NCBI RefSeq assembly: GCF_035083965.1
Contig: NC_089728.1
Span: forward strand, 18,167,955-18,231,954
Direction of reading: 5' to 3'
Length of the DNA stretch: 64,000 nucleotides
Source of the DNA: Branchiostoma lanceolatum
Taxonomy: Eukaryota > Chordata > Leptocardii > Amphioxiformes > Branchiostomatidae
Position numbers and translations under genes: made by a program
In this document: positions 10,877 to 22,800 of the stretch, piece by piece
Position numbering within the stretch: position 1 is the stretch's first letter
How the letters are laid out: the number at the start of each line of letters is the position of its first letter
Notes under the pieces: generated by a model
The model's input: the letters and a program-made list of their open reading frames with translations, nothing else
Told to the model about the DNA's origin: nothing
Database searches by the model: none

Positions 10877-13800
10877 GTAAGTCTCTTTTCCAAAAACATC
10901 CTAACCTCTACCAGGCTCCGCGGATGGCTGGAAAATAATAGAAATTGGCCAAATAGAGTGAATAGGCTAAGGGAGTCGGCTACGGAGAGATTGTCCAATA
11001 TGCCATCAGAGCGGCAAATGTACCTCTATAGCAGACTAACTCCTCTTGCATGTTGCTCAGCCTATTTGGCCTATTTCTATTTTTTCCAGCCGCATCTGGA
11101 GCCTGGTAGAGGCCATGTTCAAGTGTGTGTTTGGGGGGTCTAAAGGGTATCGCTGTTTTGCCTTTCAAGTGGGAAATAACATCCAGGTAGTAAGATACGC
11201 CAAAACTAGTTACTCAAGCAACTGGACAAAATTTTAAAACAGTCAGACGTTTCAGACAGCATCCGCTGTCTTTCGTCAGTGACTAACGATAGGACTGGAA
11301 AACCCAGGTTTTATACCAAAACTCTGAATAGAGTTACAACTAATAGCTACTGTTGTTTTAGTTCAGTAACTAAATGTTGTTCGTCCGGGGGTGGGGGTGG
11401 TGGTCATTACATTATCCCAAGTGCCTGAAAGTTCAACGCGTAGACCCCCTTTCCTGTTGAGGGCGGACGAACAACATTTAGTTACTGAACTAAAAGACCC
11501 TAAAACAACAGTAGCTAATTGAACTATTGGCATAAACCTTATCATCATCGCTGACTACTTGAAATTGAAACTTCTGGTCAGCAAAACGCCATTTAGTGAA
11601 GAACCTGACGACGGTGACACGAAATTTGCGTTCTTCATAAATATGATAATGATACAATACTTTCTAAACATATTACCACTTTTTGATGGTCCTCAATTGC
11701 GTTCTTGTCCTAGGGATAAGTGAGCGTGTTAAGGGCCACGGCACGTCACCGTTCATATCAGAAAAGGATGCCAATACCTTTTTGAAACCAAGTCATCGAT
11801 CCAAACGGTCTCCATCTGGAAGCCTGGTGGAAGAGTGTAGAGAAACATGCAATTATGAAGAATGGAGAGAGGTATATGACACCTTCACGGTAAGTGTGGT
11901 TATATGAATCATCTCTTCGATTATTATTTGTCACCAAGTAATTTCTGTATTTTGTATACCATCATGAACTTGATCAAACATTTTTTCCTGCCACTATAAG
12001 TTTGTTGACTTTCCTCCAATTTAATTGTTCGATATCCAGAAATGTGTGTAGAATCAATATGAAATCCGTGCAGTATCTTATAGCTATTAAACTTACCAGT
12101 ATCTTAAACTTACATGATTTTTTAACGCACTGTTCCAGAACGGCATACTTTACGAGTGTTCTTGTGAAACATTCCCATGTTCCGTCGGCCAAAGGTGTGC
12201 TCCAGCAACTCCGCCTTCCCCGCTACCAGGGCTCGACCCCAGATGGCGTAATTGTATCCCATTGCCAGGTTTGCGCATCTATTATTATGACCAGATCTGC
12301 AAGTTGAGGTAACGTCACTAAAACACCGTTTACACTTGTATCAAAGTTTGCCAATACGCAGCCGTACGCTAAAACGCTCGACATTTTTCGAATACATTGA
12401 TGTATGTGTGCCGCACACCTAGCGTACAAATAACGAAGTCAGTGCATCTATTGCGGATGAGATCCGCAACTCTATTTTTCTAGCTGCGAAAAGTTGCGTA
12501 TGCAGGCGCATGCTGATCATACTCCGGACGCAACCAGCTTATGACTACCGCATATGCATGTCTGACATACTTACGACGAATTAAAAAAAAGCGGATGCTT
12601 CCCACTGTTTTTATGATCAGTTCAGATTTCGTACGGTGAACATCAACACCTAGTCATCATCGCAGCTAGAAAAATAATGTTTCGCAACTCATACGCAATG
12701 GATGCGCTGAAGCCATTATTTGCCCGCTATGTGTGCGTCGTACATGTACGTCAATGTATAGCCCCTGTCACACTTGTGCGTATAAGCAATTCCGTGTGAG
12801 TTCAATATAAATTTTTCGCAATACGCTCAAAATATCAAATTGCATGGGACGGATTCAGTGCATCCATTGCGTATAAGACACGTATGATTTGCATATGAAA
12901 TGCGCAATACTATTGTACTTGCAACGAATAGCTGCGTATCAGGTGCGTATTCTGAGCGTATTTCGGACGCACACAACGTACGTCTGCCGACCGCATGCCT
13001 GATGCACTTCCGACTTATGCTAATTGCGAGCGTATTTAGTTGCATTGATATCAGTAGTTATTGTTACTGGAAGACGCCTTTACAACTGACGACAGGTAGG
13101 ACTTTCTTTATGTGTGTAACAGGGACATTAATGATTATTTGCATCGTGTTTTTACTATTTCAAGTTAGAATGTAGCATTTTATCATTTCATGTTTTACCT
13201 TTTACATCTTCTAGACGACGTGTGGCCATTTGTGCGTTTAGCCCATCTGGGCTGGAATATGCCATAAAGACTATTATTATCATTGAAAGTTATGTATACT
13301 ATTAAGGTTGTACTTGTTTCCTCTCTGCCCTTAACTAAATCAAATACCCGATCCGACCAATTAAATATTAAATCTGGAATGTACCCCGGATTTTTATCGA
13401 GTACGCTATGTGCACGCCATCCTTTCGCTATTTGTGCGATTGTCAAACGTTACTAATACGTACAATGCGCTGCCTGATCGCAAGACGAACGGCACTAGTC
13501 CGTGCCATATATTCTTATTCGCTATACGTTCGTTCATCGTGCGTTGTATCTGCGCTGCATGTATGCTATGTGTACGCTGCTCAGAGCTCGTGCCGCAAGA
13601 GAAGCGTATTGCCGCGTTTGAAGGGCGAACACATAAATTGACACGTACAAACCAGATATAATAGCTTAATAAAGACATAGCAAGCAGTGAGATATTCCCC
13701 GACAACTACATAGCACACCGTAAAGACAGACAACCTGGCCCTGGAGGTGGTGTGTTTTAGGTTGTGAGATCGTGCCGTAAGGGAAGCGTATTACCGCGTT

Positions 13801-16800
13801 TAAAGCGCAAACACAAAGCGCGCTCGTACCTTACTCGACCGATGTCGGACGTATACACTGCGTTCTTATAACGTCTGAGCTGCGAAACAGCGTTCGCACG
13901 AAAGTTTTCGGTAGTTTCAAAAATATCAGGCGTACTGGGCCCTACCTTGTGTGTGCCTGCGTACCTAAAACTTTCACAAAACGATTGAGATACGCGTTAG
14001 GTGCGTATTGTGGGCACGCCGGCGTATGACAAAAATGTTAATACGCAACTCACACGGACATGATATACGCACAAGTGTGACAGGGCCCTAAGTGGCGCTA
14101 GCAAAATGAATTGTATAACGCCACTTTGCCTTTGCCACTGTTATTCTTGAAAAAAAAAAAAAAAAAAAACACAGCGCGCTCGACCCTCACTCGACCGATG
14201 TCGGACGGATGCACTGCGTATTTATAACGTCTGAGCTGCGTAACAGCGTTCGCACGAAAGTTTTGGGTGGATCCAAAATTTTACAGCCGTACTGGACCGT
14301 ACTTTGCGTATGTCTGTGTACCTGAAACTTTCACAAAACGATTGAGATACCCATTAGGTGCGTATTGTGCATACGCCTGTGTATGAAAAAAAAAACATAC
14401 GCATCTCCCACAGACATAATATACGCACAAGAGTGACAAGGCCCTATTCGAAAAATATGAAGTTTCGAGCGTAGGGCTGCGTATTGACAAAATCTAATAC
14501 GTAACTCATACGGAATTGCAAATTAATAACGAATTCAGCGCATCCTTATACAGCGAATAGCTGCGTATCAGGTGCGTATGCTGAGCGTATTCCGGACGCA
14601 CGCAATATCTGCCGACCGCATTAATGACACACTTACGACTAATCCGCTGTCAAACTACACGACCTCGTCACCCCTCCAGATCCACAGCTACTGGACATTC
14701 ACTCAAGCCCCGGTTACACATAGCCGAGCATGGTCTCCCGAATCTCCCCTGACATGATTAGGAGTGATTCGGGAACTAGGTCGGCTGTAATCGGCTGGTG
14801 TTCGGCTTGGTCGGCTGGTGTTCTGCTGCGACAGCTGGTGTGTTACGCCTGATGGCGGTTATACCGGCTATATAGATACAGATATAGATACAGATACAGA
14901 CAGCCGAATGTTTTTAATACGTTAAAACATTTAAACTAGTCATCAGTGGTTATGACGTGGTTAAGGTTCTAAGTCAGCAGTAGAATTAGAACCTTAACCA
15001 AGTCATAACCACTGATGACTAGTTTCAAACCTATTATTATTAATGACTCACCACAAGGCCGTAGACAAATTTCTTCTAACTCATTTCCAACCAAAAGTGA
15101 CTGTTACCACATCGTGAGCAAATCACCCCAAACCTAAAAACGACCCAAAACAAAGAAAAATACTAAAAGCCTTATTAATGCTTACCATGATCCTAAAGGG
15201 GTATCAGAGAAAAGGCCAAGAGGTAATACAACAGTTTCAGAAAGAAATACATTTTTTTCTGATTGAAGTAAGAATGATCTGTGCTTCATAGTCTAAACAT
15301 CTAACAATTTCAGACGTGCAGGCACATGCATGGCGCCCCCGTGTCCTTTCCATCCAATATAGATTTACATCGTTGAAGCCTGCTTCCTCCTTCCATAAAG
15401 ATGGACTTGTCCTGCACCACCAAGTTAGCTCTATATCTAGCCTACACCTACGGAGCGATTGCCTCTCCCCTGCGCCAATAGAAATTCCGGCATAGTGATT
15501 TGTTTCCCGGAAGTGCACAAGGAAGGTTTGGGTAACTCATCACTGTCCCGTAGGAACATAGAGAGTGGTAGCGAGCAAGAGGTGTCCGTTGGGTAGTGAT
15601 CTTTAGCTAAACTTTATGCTTTGGTACCGATATCAATTAATGTACGTCTGGTACCGACGACTGCAGTTTTTCAGCCTCATGACGTTTTCCTAACCCTTTT
15701 CCAAACCAGGCTACACAATGTAAATAAGCGTCATGGTCAAATCTGTTTCGTCACTTTTTTCAGTTCGGATATGTTCTACTTCACCATCACTGTGGGATCC
15801 TGTGGGTACCTATATCCTGTTGGGGGTGGATGCTATGGTGTCGAGCGGGTAGTGAACTTTTGCTAATCTGTTTGATTTCTTACAGATGTCAACGCATGTA
15901 GGGCCGGCACCGACGACTGCATTTCTCAAGCCCCATGTACTAACTACCCTTTTCAAACCAAGTCTCTCAATGGAAATGAACGTCATGCCCAAATCTGTTT
16001 CATCATTCACTTCAGGTTGCTCCGCCCCACCAAGCATCTCCTACACCTCCAGGAGCGGATGTGCCTCCCCCTACACACACGGGGAGAGCTGTACCTACCG
16101 GTGCCAGTCTGGATACGCCCAAATCTCCGGTAGTACCACGAGGACCTGTTCTAGTGGAAGCTGGAGTGGGACCAACCTTGCCTGCGGTATGTATACAAAA
16201 TTGGTTTCGATCAGTGTCACGACAGTATTGACGTAATTTCCTTCGCCTGCCCGAAAATAAGCAACATCGACAATCAGGCAAAGCACGGAGATGGCAAGAA
16301 GGGATCATTACGAAAAAGAGAATCTTCAGAAGTATTTGCCAGTTTTTTTTCTCAGAATGTTTTGTGACCTGATATGGGGAAGCTTTAAAATGGACGTCTT
16401 CTCAGTTCTGCTCTGGCTGGAAGCTGTATATCGATAGTCTGTATAACGCAAACTACAGCTGTCCGGGGTTTTCTCTCGGTTACAGGGCGGCGAGCGGTCA
16501 CAGGAGGTTTGATTGAATTCAGGCTAGTATATCGAGACCTGCTGTCTACGGTGATCACTGTGTACACAGTCCCTTGAGTGAAGGCCATAGTTTGACTTTC
16601 CCCAAGCCTCGTGGCATTTTCTGTACCATTTTGAAATCAGGCTGCATAATAAAAATCAACGTCATGTTCATATCTGTTTCATTACTTTTCCAGTTCGTTT
16701 ATGCTCCCCTCCACCAACCCTCTCCTACACCACCAGGAGTGGTTGCTCTTCCCCCTACACACAAGGGGAGACCTGTACCTACCGGTGCAACTCTGGATAC

Positions 16801-19800
16801 ACCCGAGAGACCGGCAACACCGTGAGGACCTGTTCTAGTGGAAGTTGGAGTGGGACCAACCTGATTTGTGGTATGTTTTGAACGGTGGTATCTCAAAGTG
16901 TTGTAAGAAAACGAGATTATGGACGGCATTATCTTCGCCCGCCAAAAAGTAGGCAGTCTCGGCGATCGGCCAAGCACCGAGAAAAAAAGGTTATGCAAAA
17001 GAGAAGCATCTGAATCATTTGCCTCATTTCTGTCTGAGAAAGTTTTTAAGCGCCTTGCGATTTCACAGGAGGGGAGCGTTGAAAGAAATGCCCTCTTAGT
17101 ACTAGTCTGACAAAACCTGTTTATTGAGACCACCTGTCCACACCGATCATTTTTTGCTCAGTCCCTTGTACGCTCGCCTTGGGCAGATTTGAATGCATTA
17201 TGAAAAGCATTTCAAATATCGGCATGGAACTTGTGTAAGCCTACATTCCCATGCTATTCTTCAGATACATAGTCCTCGTCATTAATCATTTAGACAAAAG
17301 CACCATCTCACGATTTCGGGCGTCGATAAAGACAACTCTTTTCTGCACATAGAGAGGCGGTTTTTACTTCCCCTGCGCCAATTGGGCGATATGTACCTAA
17401 CGATTCCATCCTGGGTGTATAACATTCTGGAATGTTCAGGGAGTATTTTGATCAGTGTCATAATGGAACATAAGTCAGGCTGAGTATCTCTTCACTGTGA
17501 GAATCCGGCGAATCCTTGAAGGATCTCCGATTATGGTAGTGGTTGGGCTGTGATCGTTAGGGAGTGAACTTTAGCTAATCTCTATGCTTTTGTACAGATA
17601 TCAACAGATGTACGGCCGGTACCGACAACTGCAGTCCCCAAGCCTCATGACATATTCTCTACCTGCTCGAGCCTAGCTACTAAATGAAAATGAATGACAT
17701 GTCCAAATATTCTATCACTTTTTCAGGTGTATGCTCTGCCCCACCAAGCCTCTCCTACACCACCAGAAGCGGTTGTGCCTCCCCCTACTTACAAGGGGAG
17801 AGATGTACCTACCGGTGTAGCACTGGGTACTACACCGTCTCCGGCAGCACAATAAGGACCTGTTCTAGTGGACGCTGGAGTGGGACTAATCTAGTCTGTG
17901 GTATGTATATCACTGTGATATCTGGAAGTGATGTAAGACGGCATCATCAAAGATATTTTTTCGCCCGCCCGGAAGTAGGCAACGTTGTTGGCGATCAGGC
18001 AGCAGTGATATATGGAGAAAACATCAACATGAGAAAGAGAAACATTTAAAGCATTTCATATTACTTTAGAAGGACCCACTTTTCAGAATTTGTAAAGTGC
18101 TTTTGCGATCTGACATTCTAGTAGCATTAAAATGGGTGCTCTCTTAGCGTCTTTTTGCTCAGTGAATTGAGTGGTGGCCTTTTGCAGGCGTGACTCGCGT
18201 TTTGCCTCAGCTAAATTGCCATGCTAACTTTCGTGAAAATACAAAATTCAAGGCATTCAGCCTCAAGTTGAAAGCATGGCGGTAAAATGTTAACACTAAA
18301 GGGGTATCACAGAAGAGGCCAAGAGCTATGATACAACAGTATCAGAAATGAATACATTTTTTTCTGATTGAAGCAAGAATGAGCTGTGCTTCAATAATCT
18401 AAACATCTCATAGTTTCAGACGTCCAAGTACATGCATGGCACCCCCGTCTCATTTCCATCTCTAGCTAAATATAGATCGACATCGTGTTGAAGCCTGCTT
18501 CCTCCTTCCGAGCAGATGGATTTGTCCTGCACCACCAAGTTAGCTCTAGCCTACACCTACGGAAGCGGATGCCTCTTCCCCTGCGCTAATAGAAATTCCG
18601 GCATGTGCTGGAAGTGATTTGTGTCCCGGCAGGGCATAAGGAAGGTTTGGGTAACTCATCACTGTCCCATAGGAACATAGATAGTGTTGGCGAGAAGGAG
18701 GTGTCAGTTGGGTAGTGAACTTTTGCTAATCTTTATACTTTCCTACCGATATCAATTAATGTACGTCTGGTACCGACAACTGCAGTTCTTCAGCCTCATG
18801 ACGTTTTCCTAACCAATTCCAAACCAGACTACACAATGTAAATAAGCATCATGTGAAGATCTGTTTCGTCACTCTTTCAGTTCGGACATGTTCTACTTCA
18901 CCATCATTCTAAGAATCCCTGTGGGTACCTAGATCATGTTGGAGGGTGATAGGTGTCGGGCGGGGAGTGAACAGTAGCTAATCTGTATGATTTCTTACAG
19001 ATATCAACGAATGTACGTCAGGCACCATGTACCAACTGCCCTTTCAAAACAAGCTACATAATGCAAATGAACGTCATGCCAAATGTGTTTCATCATTCAC
19101 TTCAGGTTGCTCCACCCCACCTAGCATCTCCTACACCTCCAGGAGCGGTTGTGCCTCCCCCTACACACCAGGGGAGAGATGTACCTACAGCTGCATTTCT
19201 GGGTACTCCCCAGTCTCCGGTAGCACCACGAGGACCTGTTCTAGTGGAGGTTGGAGTGGGACCAATCTGGTCTGCGGTATGTATATAATAGTGGCATCTG
19301 GAAAGTTTGCGAGAAGTCCAGAGTTTCGACGACGATCATTTCGCCGACACGAAAGCTGGCAGCGTCTGTAATCAGGCTACCAGTGATGAAAAGAAAGATC
19401 ATCATGTAAATAAAGCATCTGAGCATTTGCCAAAGTCGAGAATATTGTTAGTGCTTTGCAATTTCACATTAGCGGAGCCTTGATTAACAAACGTGTTCTC
19501 AGTGTCGATCTGGGGGAAACCTGTGGATCGAGATGCCCTGTCTAAATGAACGAATTTTTGCCTATTCCCATGAATAGAAGCCTTAAGCGAGTTTCAATGT
19601 ACCGCAAGAAGCAAGTATAAGCATAGGATCTGCTTGAGCGCACACTACCATGCTATCTTCGTAAAAATTCAAGGTTCACATGCACGTCATTTAGCCTGCA
19701 AGTAAAAGCATAACGGTCGAAATTTAAGGGAAAGATTGAAAGATGAAGATTCCAGATGACATAAGAAAATCATTTATTTTTTCCCTTATTAAAGCATGAA

Positions 19801-22800
19801 TCAACTGTGTCAATAGGAGAGATGTGTACGTACTGATGCTGTCCCAGGTACAATGTCACAGCGCCTGAGCGGGGTGTAAAGTAGGCTGAGTACCCGGTCA
19901 TCACTGTATTACGGAATCCCTGTAGAAGCCTGGATAATGGTGGCGTGCGGGTGGTGTTTGGTGGGGAGCAAATGTTTATCTTATCTCTATGCTTTCAGTA
20001 CTAAATGTACTGATGGTACCGGCGATTACATTGCAGTCCCAATGCCTCGTGACGTTTTCTGCACCCTTTTCAAGCTTTGTTTATGGAAATGAACGCGTTG
20101 TCTAAAACTGTTTTATTTCTTTTTCAGGTCGTACATGTTCCTCCCCACCAACCCTCTCCTACACCACCAGGAGTGGTTGCTCTTCCCCCTACACACAAGG
20201 GGAGACCTGTACCTACCGGTGCAACTCTGGATACATCCGAGAGACCGGCAACACCGTGAGGACCTGTTCTAGTGGAAGTTGGAGTGGGACAAGTCTGGTT
20301 TGTGGTATGTATAGCACTGTGATATCTCAAAGTGTTGTGTGAAAGCGAAATTATGGACAGCATTATCTTCACCCGCCCGGAAGTAGGTAGTGTCGGCGGT
20401 CAGGCAAGCACCAAGGGAAAAAAGGGATCATCATGCGAAAGAGAAGCATCTGAATCATTTGCCGAATCATTTGCCTGTTTTTTTTTCTGGGTATGTTTTA
20501 GGCGCTTTGCGATTGTCACAGGTGGGGACCGTTAAAAGGAAAGCTGTCTTATTGCTGGTCCGACAAAAACCTGTCTATCGAGACCACTGTCCATGCCGAC
20601 CATTTTTTGCTCAGTCCCTTGTATGCTCGCCTTGGGAAGATATGACTGTACTATGTAAAGCATTTCAAATATCGGCATAGAACTTGCCGGAGCCTACATT
20701 CCCATGCTATCTTCAGATACATATTCCATATTAGATAAAAGGATGTCGACCGTCAAAAGGTCAGCAGAGTAAAAGGAGAAGAGTCAAGAGGCATCAGAAC
20801 ATCATTACATTTCCCCTGATTAAAAGCAAGAATCAATCGTATTTATCCATCCAAATATCTCACGCTTTTGAATGTTCATAAAAACAACCTTAGATCCTTT
20901 AGTTTCGAACTCCAGCTAAGGAAACCAATAAATACCGTGTTCAGCTCTGTTTCCTCATTTCAGAATGTTGGACTTGTCCTGAGCCGTCACGTTAATCCAC
21001 GCCTGCAAATAGAGAAGCGGTTGTTACTTCCCCTGCGCCAATTGGGCAATATGTACCTAACGGTGCCATCCTGGGTGTATAATATTCTGGAATGTTCAGG
21101 GAGTGTTTTGATCAGTGCCACAATGGGATATAAGACAGGCTGAGCATCTCTTCACTGCACGAATCCGGTGAATTCTTAAAGGAACTCCGATTATGGTAGG
21201 GGGTGGGCGGTGATCGTGAGGGAGGGAACTTTAGCTAATGTCTATGTTTTTGTACAGATAGCAACGGATTTGCGTCCGACACCAACTGCAGTCCTCAAGC
21301 CTCATGGCGATTTCTCTTCCCTCTCGAGCCTAGCTCCTGAATGAAAATGAACAACATACTTAACTCTATTTTATCACAGGTATATGCTCTGCCCCACCAA
21401 GCCTTTCCTACACCACTAGGAGCGGTTGTTCCTCCCCCTACACACAAGGGGAGAGATGTACCTACCGGTGTAGCACTGGGTACTCCACCGTCTCCGGCAG
21501 CACCACGAGGACCTGTTCTAGTGGAAGCTGGAGTGGGACTAATCTAGTCTGTGGTATGTATATCACTGTGATATCTGGAACTGATGTAAAACGACATCAT
21601 CAAAGGCATTTTTTCGCCCGCCCGGAAGTAGGCAACGTCCCTGTGGGAACCTAGATAACGTTGGACGGTGAGTGGTGTCAGGTGGGAAGTGAACTTTTGC
21701 TAATCTGTATGATTTCTTACAGATATCAACGAATGTACGACTGGCACCGACGACTTCAGTTCTCAAGCCACATGTACCAACTGCCCCTGTCAAACCAAGC
21801 TACACAATGAAAACTAGAGTTCCACGACCTCATACCTTCGCCAAATGATTTTAACCTTTATGACTGATGTATTAGGAGTGTTTCTCATCAATTATAAATC
21901 ATACCAGTTGATTGTCTTAAAATATAACATGTCCAAAGTATGAGCTTAACAAATTATGAGCTCAACAAAGAAGGTTATGCTAATATTTTTCAGTAATTAG
22001 GCAAATGAGGCCCTTATTAGCATAATTTGATTCAACGATGTTTACATTCACATAACGTCCTGATGCCAAAAAAAAGTATTGAATGTATGAAATTGCCGTC
22101 ATTTGCCAGTGTGGAATTAGAGAAGTTACTCATTAAGTATGCAAATTAGCCCATATTAGCATATTTTCTATCTATAAACATTTCTCTCCTCCTCAGTTAC
22201 AATTTGAATAGTCATATCATGGAATAAAGCGGATTTTTAAAGTTGCCTCATTAATTATGCAAATTAGAATCTGATTTGCATAATTATTGTCCAATCATAC
22301 TAAGCATCACACAAGCTATCTACATACCAAAAATAATGACCATCCATCAAGCCCATCTTGTTATAGTATTTCCTCATTAATTATACAAATGAGGTCTTCA
22401 TTTGCATAGTTCATATTAATTGATATTTATCTCTTCCTCAGTTACATATGTCACATGTTTCAGAGTCCTATCATGGAATTTGGTGGATGTATAAACTTTC
22501 CTCATTGATTATGCAAATTAGGTACTGATTTGCATAATAAGTATCTAATCATGTACATCTTCACTCAAGCTATCTATTTACCAAAAATCATTACCATCCA
22601 TCAAGCCCTTCTTGAGTTATTCCCTTTCAAAGTCAGACGCAAAACCTGCTCCTGCAGTTCCAAAAAGCCGCTAGGGGGCCCAAACCCACACCACTTACTC
22701 TCTGTCCAAAGATCTATCTACCACTCAAAAATAAGTTCCATAGCATGTCCAGAACACGAGATATCAAACCAGGAAGTTCCGCTGCAGTACCGTAAGAAGC

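Noticed and set aside
11363-11548. Minus-strand frame across the inverted repeat in intron 1
   Set aside because: Self-complementary sequence; no domain or splice context.
12210-12268. Plus-strand frame [17 protein letters not shown] as coding
   Set aside because: It is a different frame of the Cys-rich candidate exon and does not join neighbours in phase.
13046-13096. Candidate aromatic-stack exon (SSYCYWKTP) after the Gla exon
   Set aside because: It has Tyr/Trp as hoped, but phase 0 entry at the nearby AG starts with TAG, and it lies inside the DNA transposon at 12759-14090.
15887-16236. Relic EGF plus downstream frame as a 115-codon exon
   Set aside because: The frame is open by chance across the sushi exon but in a register that destroys its cysteines.
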